64,000 bases of DNA from Armatimonadota bacterium (lineage in GTDB: Bacteria; Armatimonadota; DTGP01; JAKQQT01): contig DASXVS010000071.1 of the NCBI GenBank assembly GCA_036504095.1, forward strand, positions 186,001-250,000, in the 5' to 3' direction. Below, piece by piece: positions 1-7,577 of the stretch. The notes under the pieces are model-generated. The model was not told the DNA's origin. It did not search any database and saw nothing but the letters and a program-made list of their open reading frames with translations. Position 1 is the stretch's first letter; each line of letters begins with the position of its first letter. The translations under genes were made by a program, and so were the position numbers.

Positions 1-1000
1 ATCTTCCAACGTCGGCCAGGCTGCATGTTGCCATCGTCTCCAAGCCCAGTCCATCAGGGCCGTGTGCCAGCAGGCGGTGGTAGCCGGCTGTGGCGATCAT
101 CGCCGCGTTGTCCGTGCACATGATCGGTGGTGGCCAGACAATTCGGATGCCGTGTTCCTCACCCGCCTCCAGCAGCCCCGCGCGAAGGGGGCCGTTCGCG
201 GCGACGCCGCCCCCGATTGCGACGGTACGCAGCCCTGTTCGGTCTGCGGCGCGAATGGTCTTCGTCACCAGAACGTCCACCACGGCGGCCTGAAACGAGG
301 CGGCAACATCCGCCAGATTAGCGTTCGGCTCCTGCTGAAGCAGGCGCAATACCGCAGTCTTCAGCCCGGAGAACGAGGTGTCAAGTGAGCCGTCGAGGTC
401 TGCGCGCGGAAGGCGGTACGCCTTCGAGTCTCCATCGGCGGCCAGTTTCTGGACGTTCGGCCCGCCGGGATAAGGCAGTTTCAACAAACGCGCCACTTTG
501 TCGAACGCTTCGCCGGCGGCGTCATCGCGTGTCCGCCCGAGCATTTCGTACCGACCATACTCGTGCGCGAGGACGAAATCCGTGTGCCCGCCCGATACAA
601 CGAGGCATAGAAGCGGCATCTCCAGGTCAGGGTGCGCCAGGAAGTTGGCGTAGATGTGGCCTTCAAGGTGGTGAACGCCGGCAAGCGGGATGTGGCGGCA
701 GAGAGCGATGCTCTTCGCGGCGGCGACACCGACCAGCAAAGCCCCCACCAGGCCCGGGCGATGGGTCACTGCAACCGCATCGATATCGCTCCAACCGACT
801 CCGGCGATGGCCAGGGCCTGCTCCAGCGCGGGGTTGATGACCTCCACATGGCGGCGGCTGGCGATTTCCGGAACCACGCCGCCGTAAAGCGCGTGCAGAT
901 CGGCCTGCGACGAGATGACGTTGCTCAGCGCCTCGCGCCCATCGCGAACCACGGCGGCCGAAGTCTCGTCACAGCTTGTTTCAATCCCCAGAATCAGCAT
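1..1000 (-). CDS. tsaD: tRNA N6-adenosine threonylcarbamoyltransferase TsaD (3' end outside window)
   Basis: Transfers the threonylcarbamoyl group from TC-AMP to A37 of ANN-decoding tRNAs (t6A synthesis, cytoplasm). Translation from the ATG at 1000 begins MLILGIETSCDETSAAVV, the classic Kae1/TsaD start. The iron-binding histidines of the HHLEGH motif fall at H111 and H115, and an SGGHT nucleotide-binding motif and GGGVAANGPLR follow. The frame is open to base 1, giving 333 residues of a family that is usually about 335-345 long, so only the last few residues are missing. It lies 64 bp downstream of rimI on the same strand, behind tsaC. TsaB and TsaE are not in this window. Confidence 0.96.
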   Translation of the reverse strand, partial: MLILGIETSCDETSAAVVRDGREALSNVISSQADLHALYGGVVPEIASRRHVEVINPALEQALAIAGVGWSDIDAVAVTHRPGLVGALLVGVAAAKSIALCRHIPLAGVHHLEGHIYANFLAHPDLEMPLLCLVVSGGHTDFVLAHEYGRYEMLGRTRDDAAGEAFDKVARLLKLPYPGGPNVQKLAADGDSKAYRLPRADLDGSLDTSFSGLKTAVLRLLQQEPNANLADVAASFQAAVVDVLVTKTIRAADRTGLRTVAIGGGVAANGPLRAGLLEAGEEHGIRIVWPPPIMCTDNAAMIATAGYHRLLAHGPDGLGLETMATCSLADVGR

Positions 1001-1064
1001 CCGGTACCCATCTCCCCCATCTCCCGGCTTTCAAGCTCACCGGTTTCCCGCTTTTCGCGCCCGC

Positions 1065-1634
1065 TCATTTTCCCTCGACCGTGAACTCCTGTTCCAAAAG
1101 CCAGGAGATGCCGGGTTCGTAAAGGTCATTGGACCACATGATCAGCGCATCTTCATCGGTGTCCTGGTAGTATTTGCGCCGGATCGCCACCGTCTCAAAC
1201 CCGTACTTGGCGTACAATCGCAGCGCGACATTGTTGCTCATCCGGACTTCAAGGGTCGCCCTCCGGGCGCCGCGATCCCGGGCTTCCCGTAGAAGCGCGA
1301 TCAGCAGCCGTTCCCCAAAGCGCTTGCCTTGGTGAGCGGGGTCAACCGCGATGGTCGTGATGTGCGCTTCGTCCATGATGATCCACTCGCCTGCGTATCC
1401 GACGACGCACCCCTCGGCGACTCCGACCGCATAATAGGCGCACTGGTTCCCCAGTTCGTTCATCAGCGCCTCGCGGCTCCAATTGGTGGTGAAGCAGACC
1501 TCCTCGATCTTCATCACAAGATCGATGTCTGCCTCGCGCAGCGGGCGAAGTGCCATCGGAGGGGCGTCCCCGGCGGACGGGCGCTCATCCTCGCTGCTGA
1601 CGGGCGGGGGTTTCGCAAAAATGGACATGGTCAT
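1065..1634 (-). CDS. rimI: Ribosomal protein S18-alanine N-acetyltransferase (GNAT family)
   Basis: GNAT acetyltransferase of RimI type, expected to acetylate the N-terminal alanine of ribosomal protein S18. Visible family features are the acetyl-CoA loop around QGKRFGERLL, then LEVRMSNNVALRLYAKYGF and a tyrosine-rich C-terminal part (RKYYQ). The open frame runs further upstream, but the start chosen here is the ATG at 1634, which overlaps the tsaC stop as ATGA and gives 189 aa. A proline-rich stretch of about 30 residues precedes the GNAT domain. The tsaC-rimI-tsaD order is a common t6A neighbourhood, which supports the RimI rather than a generic GNAT call. Confidence 0.88.
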   Translation of the reverse strand: MTMSIFAKPPPVSSEDERPSAGDAPPMALRPLREADIDLVMKIEEVCFTTNWSREALMNELGNQCAYYAVGVAEGCVVGYAGEWIIMDEAHITTIAVDPAHQGKRFGERLLIALLREARDRGARRATLEVRMSNNVALRLYAKYGFETVAIRRKYYQDTDEDALIMWSNDLYEPGISWLLEQEFTVEGK

Positions 1635-2293
1635 CAGATGGTCGCAGCTCGAAGGTCGTCGGCGCTGATCGCGCCTGCACGAAGGACAGTCGGTGGTATT
1701 GTTGTCAGGTCCAGGACGGTTGATGGTTCGCCCAACGCACATGGCCCCGCATCCAGATAGAGGTCTACGCGGTCCCCCAGGGCTTCAAAGGCCTCCTGGG
1801 CGGTCGTCGCCGGCGCCGCTCCCGAACGGTTGGCGCTTGTGAGAACCAGGGCCACGCCGGCTTCGGCCAGCACGCCCTGGGCTACGCGATCGTTGGGCGC
1901 TCTAAGCCCGACTTTGCCGGTGCCTGCGTGAACGAACTCCCCCACCCCGCTGGCCGCGACCAAGACAAGCGTCAGTGGGCCGGGCCAGAATCGCCGCGCC
2001 AGTTCCCGTGCAAGGGGCGGTACGGCGGCGGCAAGCGCGTCCATATCGGAAGCGCCGCTTACCATCACCGGCAGCGGCTTCGTTTCGGGCCGCGATTTCG
2101 CCGCGCGCAGCCTCGAAACCGCCGACGACGAAAGGGCGGACGCGGCGATGCCGTAAACAGTCTCCGTGGGGATGACCACCAGGCCGCCGCCGGCCAGGAT
2201 GCGCCCGGCCTCCCGAAGTACGGACTCGTCCGGGCTCGCGGGATCAACCGTCACCATCCGGGGAGAATTGGACTCAGATATATGCATCTTCAA
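1634..2293 (-). CDS. tsaC: L-threonylcarbamoyladenylate synthase (TsaC/Sua5/YrdC family)
   Basis: Makes TC-AMP from threonine, bicarbonate and ATP, the first step of t6A formation. The YrdC fold is evident from VIPTETVYGIAASAL near residue 40, then KSRPETKPLPVMV, VGLRAPND and LTSANRSGAAPATT. At 219 aa it is the short TsaC form without the Sua5 C-terminal domain. Three in-frame ATGs exist near the start; the third (MVTVDPASPDES) is also plausible because the conserved region begins soon after. Its stop overlaps the rimI start as ATGA, indicating translational coupling. Confidence 0.93.
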   Translation of the reverse strand: MKMHISESNSPRMVTVDPASPDESVLREAGRILAGGGLVVIPTETVYGIAASALSSSAVSRLRAAKSRPETKPLPVMVSGASDMDALAAAVPPLARELARRFWPGPLTLVLVAASGVGEFVHAGTGKVGLRAPNDRVAQGVLAEAGVALVLTSANRSGAAPATTAQEAFEALGDRVDLYLDAGPCALGEPSTVLDLTTIPPTVLRAGAISADDLRAATI

Positions 2294-2340
2294 TGCATAT
2301 CATAAGCCCTCGATAGGCCGCAAAGCCAAAGTCGCGGCCG

Positions 2341-3021
2341 TTACGATGCGCCCGGTTGCTCGCCCTTAGCGACGCTGTATCGATATCCCACCTGATGGAC
2401 CGTCTCGATGCGGCTGGCGGTCGCGGCCGGGAGTTTGCTGCGGATGCGCCGGATATGGACGTCGATTGTCCGGCTGCCACCCCAGTAGTCGTACCCCCAG
2501 ACCTGTTCCAGCAGTGACTCGCGTGAGAATACCCGGCCGGAGTGGGTCACGAGGAACTTCAGGAGTTCATATTCCTTGAATGTGAGCGCAACGCGCTCGC
2601 CATGCGCCTCAACGCTGTAGTTGCTGACGTCGATGACAAGGTCGCCGCTGCGGATGACCTCGGAGTCGTTGGCTTTCTGGCGGTTGCTGTGAAGCGCCAA
2701 CCGGGCCGCCACCTCCGCGGCGCGGTGCGGAGCAACCACGAAGTCCGTGAACGGGCTCCCGGCCGCGAGAGACCCCAGTTCTTCGGGTGTAATAAGCGCC
2801 AACGTGCACCGTTGCGGATCCATCTCGCTGTACCGTTGAATTTCCGGTGGGCAGTATGCGCTCGCGACTATCACGGCCTGCATTTCCGCTATGTCCAGTG
2901 GACCGTCGATGGCGCCGGGCAAGAGCCTCAGCACATGACCTGCAGCGCGCAGGCCATCCGCCAGCGCCATATACTCATCCGGTTGTTCAGCCACGAATCC
3001 TATCAGCATTGGTTGCACCAA
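2341..3021 (-). CDS. OmpR-family DNA-binding protein with degenerate receiver
   Basis: The C-terminal 100 residues form an OmpR/PhoB winged helix: LTFKEYELLKFLVTHSGRVF, then SRESLLEQVWGYDY and RTIDVHIRRIRSKL with a terminal HQVGYRY. The N-terminal 110 residues are about the size of a receiver domain but lack the acidic pair after the first strand (GFVAEQP) and the phosphoacceptor Asp after the third (AVIVASAYC). No histidine kinase gene is adjacent. It is therefore probably an atypical, phosphorylation-independent regulator, as is known for some OmpR-like proteins; the target is not evident. Either ATG (residue 1 or 5) could be the start. Confidence 0.85.
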   Translation of the reverse strand: MVQPMLIGFVAEQPDEYMALADGLRAAGHVLRLLPGAIDGPLDIAEMQAVIVASAYCPPEIQRYSEMDPQRCTLALITPEELGSLAAGSPFTDFVVAPHRAAEVAARLALHSNRQKANDSEVIRSGDLVIDVSNYSVEAHGERVALTFKEYELLKFLVTHSGRVFSRESLLEQVWGYDYWGGSRTIDVHIRRIRSKLPAATASRIETVHQVGYRYSVAKGEQPGAS

Positions 3022-3187
3022 GGTGATCCTTCCCGAAGTGCTTCTATCCTAGCAGTGCATTGTTACGCTCGTATTTCCTGACAGTTACCTCCCGATGAAC
3101 TACGCGCCGCGGGATTCGCGCGCGGTCCAATGCTTCCCGAGAGGGTTATTTCGGGCACAATCCGGACGCGCATCCCGTGCACGCGAA

Positions 3188-3239
3188 GAGGCCTCCAATG
3201 CGGTGGAGCTGTTCCATTTGCACCCACCGCAGGAGGCCC
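3188..3239 (-). terminator. Hairpin downstream of the secreted metallopeptidase gene
   Basis: Long inverted repeat: GAGGCCTCC..TGCGGTGG at 3188-3206 pairs with CCACCGC.GGAGGCCCC at 3224-3239 around a loop of about 17 nt. It lies about 70 nt past the stop of the minus-strand gene that ends at 3307. There is no clear U tract, so intrinsic termination is an inference. Nothing else was recognised in the gap 3022-3306. Confidence 0.55.
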
Positions 3240-3306
3240 CTTCCGGTTCAGCCCACCCGGGACTGCCCGGGCGGCATCATCTTGTCGTCACGGCGCGGTT
3301 ACGCCG

Positions 3307-6159
3307 CTACGGATTCGGATCCAGTCCCGCTGCCTTTCTGGCGATTTCAGCTGCATCCGCGAGGGTCACCTGGCCGACGGACGCGTCCTGCACCACATCC
3401 CATCGGGCCGCTTCGGCCGCGGTTGCTGCGTGCAGTCCGGCCGCCGTTTGAAGTGCGCCTATGGCGTCGGCCACGGAATAGATGGGAGTTGTTGTGAACG
3501 TTTGATCCACTCCGTAGGTAATTCCGCCGGCGTAGTTCGATCCTTCGATGCGGTAGTGGTATGTCGTGTTGGGGGTGAGGCTCTCGATGTTGATGGACCG
3601 CGTGCTGTCACCCGCCGTACCGAGCGTGCCGATGAACATCTGCTGGCCGTAGGAGGTGGTGGTGCCCAGGTCGAAGCCCACGAGCGAGGGATGCCCGTTG
3701 ATATTGACAATGGAGTTCAGCGTGGCGGTTGTGATCCCCACGTTTGTGGCCGGTAGCGTTATGCAAACGGGATACCCGATCGGCGCCGTGGAGGCTACCC
3801 ACAAGGGGTTGTTCTGGAGGGAGCCCGGCACGTTCGAAGGGCTGGAGTCAACCGCCGTGATACCGGCGCCGTCGTCGAAATGGAACAGCCGCAGCAAGCC
3901 CGTTTCGGTTCCGGTCGAGCGGACGTACATGTCGTGGAAAATCTCGGTCGCTGTCCTGGCGCGATTCCAGATGCGGAACTCATCGAGCTGCCCGGCGAAG
4001 TTGGTCCCGAGGATCATGTCCTGCGGAACGAGCGGCGGAACAAAGATACCAAAGCCCGTCTTTGAGGCGACCTCGATGCCGTTGCGGTAGATCTTCATGT
4101 AGTTGCCTGCCGCGCTGTTGACGAATGCCCAGTGCTCCCAGTGCCCCGTCACCGGCTGATCGGCCGGCGGCGTATAGACGAGGCGGCCAGTCGCGTTGAG
4201 GTTGCCGAAGTCCCAGTAGACGTTGCCGTCGTCCCATGGGACCGCGGCGCTGAGGCGGTTACTCTGGTCGTCCGGCGTGATCATGAATTGGAACTGCTGC
4301 CTGAGAGAGGGGACGTTCTGCCAGAACTCGACCGTGATCTCGTCGGGCCGCGCACTGGCCGTGAAGGCGGGCAGCTGGAGGTAGGAGGCGCCGCCGTCGA
4401 ATTGCAGCGCCGTTCCGCCATCCGGTTGCATCGTGACGAAATACGAGTCACCGAACGTAACCGTCCCGGCGCCATTGGTGGCCGACGCGCGGTAATGGTA
4501 GACCGTCCCCGGCACCAGGCTGGCGATGGGGAGGGACGCGTCCACGGCCGCGCTGCCGCTGCCGATGCTCACGTCCGTACCGAGAGTGCCGTACGACGTG
4601 GTCGGCCCCCACTCGAAGTGGACAGTGGTGCTCTGGCTCGATGGGTTTATGTTCGCGTGGAGCGTGGCGCTGGTGTCTGTTACGCTCGTAGCGTACGTGG
4701 TTGAGCCCGTTGCCGGACCAGACACGATGAAGTCATTGGCCGAAGTGGTGCTGCCTCCCGATGCGGTGACGGTGATCTTGCCGGTCGTCGCCCCGGCCGG
4801 CACCGTGCAGGTGATCTGCGGGTCGCTCAACTGCGTCACCAGCGCCTGTACTCCGTTGAAATTCACGAACGCGATCAGACTGCCGAAGTTCTGCCCTGTG
4901 ATCGTAACGGCGGTGCCCACGGGGCCGCTGGTCGGAGTGAAACTCGTGATGACGGGCGCCGGCGGAAGCACTGCGATAGAAACCGTGGCAACGTTGCTGT
5001 CCCAGTGCCCGTCGTTGACCCTGAACGTGAATGAGTCCGTGCCGGTGTAGCCGGCTGCCGGCGTGTAGGTGCGCTGAGCGCCGGTTCCCGCCGACAGGAC
5101 GCCGTGGCTCGGCCCGCTTAAGACCTGGTAGGTAAGAGGGTCGTTCTCCGAATCAGATGCGCTCATGGTGATGCTCGTCGGCGTGTTGTACAATACGCTG
5201 GCGGAGCTGTTGGCGGCTGCCGGCGGCTGGTTGGTCGTGAAGGGCCAGCCCATATCCTTCAGCACCGCATATCCCACCGGACCCGCTTCGTGGATGTCGA
5301 TGCTGTAGACCGGGCACATCAGGGCGTTGGGGCCATTCTGGTAGGTCGCCTGGTCGAGATGGGATGTGCTGGAGCCTAACTGGTAAGTGGTTGGCGCGTA
5401 GATGCGGGCGTTCGGCCCGCCATTGGCCGCCCGCGCGTTATTGCCGTCGAAGTAGAGGGATCCACTAAGCAAGGCTGCGGCGCGCTGCGCCTGGGTCAGT
5501 ACTACAAGACGATCCGACGCCAACCCTTGCCCCGTTGCCAGGAACTGGTCATAGATCGACGGAAGGTTGTTCGGCGCGGCATTCTGATAACTCCCGTCCG
5601 ACTGAATCTGGCTGAAGAACCCGAGCCCGTGACATAGTTCGTGGAGCACCACTTCGTAGAAGTCCACGTTGGACCCCGCGTTTCCGTCGGTCCCGTAGTA
5701 CCAGTTCTCGGAGCCGAGCACCGTCGAGTTATCCACGTCGGAGTTGAACTGGGCGATGATCATGGGGGTGCCCGGAGCGATGTCCGAGCCCACAAGTTCT
5801 GAAATGAGTGATCCCGTGTACCAGGTGCCGGAGTAGTACCCGGCGGGAGGCGAGTTAAGCTGCACAACGTAGTTGGTATGCGCCTGTCCGAGAATCGCGG
5901 AGGTGGCCGTACCGCCAAGCGAGTCCATTGAGGCGTTCACTGTGATGGGCACGTTGCCCTCCAGCTTGCCGCCCCAGTTGAGAAGGGCTGCCTGGAACGC
6001 CGCGCGTCGTGCGGGACCCAGGACGGGGTCATTAAACCCCACGTTAGCGGCATTCGTATACGTGACGGCGAAGGGTACGGCCCAGGCGGTGAGCTGGGCA
6101 AGTGAAAGGATGGCCATCGCCGAAACGAGGCGCAAGGTGGTCGATTGAAACTGCCTCAT
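3307..6159 (-). CDS. Secreted multidomain zinc metallopeptidase-like protein with Ig/IPT/LamG domains and C-terminal dockerin-like module
   Basis: 950 aa with an N-terminal signal peptide (about residues 1-28, ending TAWAVPF). A metallopeptidase-type HELCHGLGFF motif sits at residues 173-182. Then come a cadherin/Ig-like domain (ASDSENDPLTYQVL.., about 310-400), an IPT/TIG domain (PVITSFTPTSGPVGTAVTI), a fibronectin-like region, a LamG/concanavalin-like domain (ALQFDGGASYLQLPAF.., about 580-740), and another fibronectin-like stretch. The last 55 residues are a dockerin-like double helix-loop unit ending GLDPNP, with the calcium-binding Asp residues largely lost. Likely extracellular; the substrate is unknown. 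Its ATG overlaps the stop of the small secreted protein upstream (ATGA), so the two are coupled. Confidence 0.8.
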   Translation of the reverse strand: MRQFQSTTLRLVSAMAILSLAQLTAWAVPFAVTYTNAANVGFNDPVLGPARRAAFQAALLNWGGKLEGNVPITVNASMDSLGGTATSAILGQAHTNYVVQLNSPPAGYYSGTWYTGSLISELVGSDIAPGTPMIIAQFNSDVDNSTVLGSENWYYGTDGNAGSNVDFYEVVLHELCHGLGFFSQIQSDGSYQNAAPNNLPSIYDQFLATGQGLASDRLVVLTQAQRAAALLSGSLYFDGNNARAANGGPNARIYAPTTYQLGSSTSHLDQATYQNGPNALMCPVYSIDIHEAGPVGYAVLKDMGWPFTTNQPPAAANSSASVLYNTPTSITMSASDSENDPLTYQVLSGPSHGVLSAGTGAQRTYTPAAGYTGTDSFTFRVNDGHWDSNVATVSIAVLPPAPVITSFTPTSGPVGTAVTITGQNFGSLIAFVNFNGVQALVTQLSDPQITCTVPAGATTGKITVTASGGSTTSANDFIVSGPATGSTTYATSVTDTSATLHANINPSSQSTTVHFEWGPTTSYGTLGTDVSIGSGSAAVDASLPIASLVPGTVYHYRASATNGAGTVTFGDSYFVTMQPDGGTALQFDGGASYLQLPAFTASARPDEITVEFWQNVPSLRQQFQFMITPDDQSNRLSAAVPWDDGNVYWDFGNLNATGRLVYTPPADQPVTGHWEHWAFVNSAAGNYMKIYRNGIEVASKTGFGIFVPPLVPQDMILGTNFAGQLDEFRIWNRARTATEIFHDMYVRSTGTETGLLRLFHFDDGAGITAVDSSPSNVPGSLQNNPLWVASTAPIGYPVCITLPATNVGITTATLNSIVNINGHPSLVGFDLGTTTSYGQQMFIGTLGTAGDSTRSINIESLTPNTTYHYRIEGSNYAGGITYGVDQTFTTTPIYSVADAIGALQTAAGLHAATAAEAARWDVVQDASVGQVTLADAAEIARKAAGLDPNP

Positions 6160-6617
6160 CGCACGCCCTCCCTGGTCTTCGCGATCGAATGATGAGTGCG
6201 GGAGGCCATGGCTTTGGCATGCCCCGTGGACAACCTGCCGGCCGCCTTCTTCGCGTCGGCCTTCGGAGAGACGCGCGCGGTCTCATAAACGACCAGGGCC
6301 GGATCGACCATGAGGATGGTCGTGTTGAACGGGCCGGGGAATGACTGCGTGTACTTCTGGTCTACGGACTTGGTGCGCGTCGACGGTAGCGCCGAGGAAA
6401 TGGACCCACCGGGCTTCAGGTATATCTGGCGGGCCGCTCCGGCACTCGGTGCGGATGGTACGAATCGGACAGAAATACCCGGCATGCCGGTTGAAGTGTA
6501 GGGGACGGGGGCGGAAGCCGTTTTGGGCTTGGTATCGCCGGCCGTCACTGGTGCGAAAGCAGTCGTCGTGAATATGAGGCACAACGCGCCGAAGCGTTGG
6601 AACTGCAAAACGTTCAT
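6156..6617 (-). CDS. Small secreted protein of unknown function
   Basis: 153 aa with a clear signal peptide (GALCLIFTTTAFAPVTAGD). The mature part has a short region rich in Pro, Ser and Ala, a β-rich stretch (ISVRFVPSAP.., QIYLKPGG) and a basic tail. I do not recognise the family. It is the first gene of a two-gene transcription unit, and its stop overlaps the start of the metallopeptidase by four bases. A role as a partner, inhibitor or chaperone of that enzyme is possible but only inferred from position. The ATG at 6617 has a purine-rich GGAGACGAAG stretch 4 nt upstream. Confidence 0.6.
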   Translation of the reverse strand: MNVLQFQRFGALCLIFTTTAFAPVTAGDTKPKTASAPVPYTSTGMPGISVRFVPSAPSAGAARQIYLKPGGSISSALPSTRTKSVDQKYTQSFPGPFNTTILMVDPALVVYETARVSPKADAKKAAGRLSTGHAKAMASRTHHSIAKTREGVR

Positions 6618-6782
6618 CTTCGTCTCCTTTGTGTGATCTGACGCGACGCAAACAGCGCCGGGGGTGGAGCACCACAGAGACTATCGAAGGAGACAATGGT
6701 CCATTGCGCCGGCGATTCGCCGCGTGACGCCGATTCAACACTGGAGTTTTCAAGAAGGTTCGCCCTTCGTTATGTTTTTTTC

Positions 6783-6821
6783 GGGGCGCTGGATTGCGGG
6801 GAGAACGGAATCCAGCGCCCC
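6783..6821. other. Strong hairpin preceded by a T7 tract in the divergent gap 6618-6935
   Basis: GGGGCGCTGGATT (6783-6795) and AATCCAGCGCCCC (6809-6821) form a perfect 13-bp stem with a 13-nt loop. On the plus strand a run of seven T lies directly before the stem, not after it, so it is not a standard terminator on either strand. A second small hairpin (CACCTT/AAGGTG, 6866-6880) and GGCGC/GCGCC pairings follow before the zinc-ribbon gene at 6936. The 318-bp gap holds no other recognisable gene. It may be a structured leader of that small gene. Confidence 0.4.
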
Positions 6822-6935
6822 GGCCTCACAACAATTTGTTCAGGCGCCGGGGCTTTCGGACGATACACCTTCTGAAGGTGCGTGGCAGCGCGAAGACGGG
6901 CGCGGAAGCGCCGATCTCAATGAGGGATCACACAG

Positions 6936-7127
6936 ATGAAGTGCATTGACTGCGGCAAAATCGTTGGCAACTGGCCCCAATGGCTTGAGGATTCGCGCGT
7001 TACGGTGCGGTGCAACCGTTGCTCAAACGCCTCCGCAACACCGGTAAACGTGCCGAAAGACCGGAGCATCCTGGCGCCCCTCACGGATCTGGCGCACAAG
7101 ATGGATGACCTCGCCGAAGCCGCCTGA
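6936..7127 (+). CDS. Zinc-ribbon miniprotein
   Basis: 63 aa, beginning MKCIDCGKIVGNWPQW and containing a second CNRC knuckle near residue 25. The two CxxC pairs form a likely structural zinc site. The rest is a polar tail with a short amphipathic helix. The gene is small, but it is supported by a GAGGGA purine tract upstream of the ATG and by a textbook intrinsic terminator at 7164-7200 on the same strand. It is isolated between minus-strand genes. Function unknown; such ribbons often bind RNA, DNA or partner proteins. Confidence 0.7.
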   Translation: MKCIDCGKIVGNWPQWLEDSRVTVRCNRCSNASATPVNVPKDRSILAPLTDLAHKMDDLAEAA

Positions 7128-7163
7128 ACAGTCTACTCCGCACAGCCACATCCACTGGGCCAT

Positions 7164-7200
7164 CGGGAGCGAGGGAGGAATCCCCCGCTCCCGTTTTTTT
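7164..7200 (+). terminator. Rho-independent terminator of the zinc-ribbon gene
   Basis: CGGGAGCG (7164-7171) pairs with CGCTCCCG (7186-7193); inner GGGA/TCCC pairing extends the stem, and seven T follow immediately. It starts 36 nt after the stop of the plus-strand miniprotein gene. Confidence 0.9.
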
Positions 7201-7310
7201 GCGATTCCTTGATCTCCGGGGCCAACTCCCGCGAAAACACTCAGGCGCTCTCTAGGTCCTGACTGACGGCGCGACGCCTCGAATGAACCGAACATCGAGC
7301 GCCCTTTTTA

Positions 7311-7577
7311 TCAGGCGGCACCTGTCCTTCGCAGCAGGTCTTCCCCGCTCAGGCCCTCGATCTCCAGCACCTTGTCCCGGCTCTTCTGGCCGCTGACCAA
7401 GTGCACTTCCGCGCGTTTCACGCCCAGCGTTTCGGAGATGAAATCGATCAGTGCCTTGTTGGCGGCGCCCTCAACCGGCGGGGCTGTCAGGCGCACGCGG
7501 AGCGCGCCATCCTGCCATCCCAGCACCTCGTTCTTCGAGGCGCGCGGCTGAAGCCTCACTTTCAGGCGAGGGCTCAC
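7311..7577 (-). CDS. DUF167/YggU family protein
   Basis: Small conserved α/β protein of the YggU/DUF167 family: RLKVRLQPRASKNEV, LRVRLTAPPVEGAANKALI, and LVSGQKSRDKVLEIEG. The biochemical role is not established. The open frame extends upstream to 7712, but that part overlaps the CPBP gene in another frame. The likely start is the GTG at 7577, which overlaps the CPBP stop as GTGA and gives 88 aa, the usual family length. Confidence 0.85.
   Translation of the reverse strand: MSPRLKVRLQPRASKNEVLGWQDGALRVRLTAPPVEGAANKALIDFISETLGVKRAEVHLVSGQKSRDKVLEIEGLSGEDLLRRTGAA

Noticed and set aside
1001-1060. Possible heptad element between tsaD and rimI
   Set aside because: Pyrimidine-rich with only a faint 7-8 bp period; below the level of the other loci.
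3095-3451. 118-residue plus-strand open frame
   Set aside because: Overlaps the dockerin-like end of the metallopeptidase gene, has no family motif, and crosses a hairpin.
6783-6821. Hairpin considered as a Rho-independent terminator
   Set aside because: The T run precedes the stem on the plus strand; on the minus strand A follows. Neither orientation gives stem then U tract.
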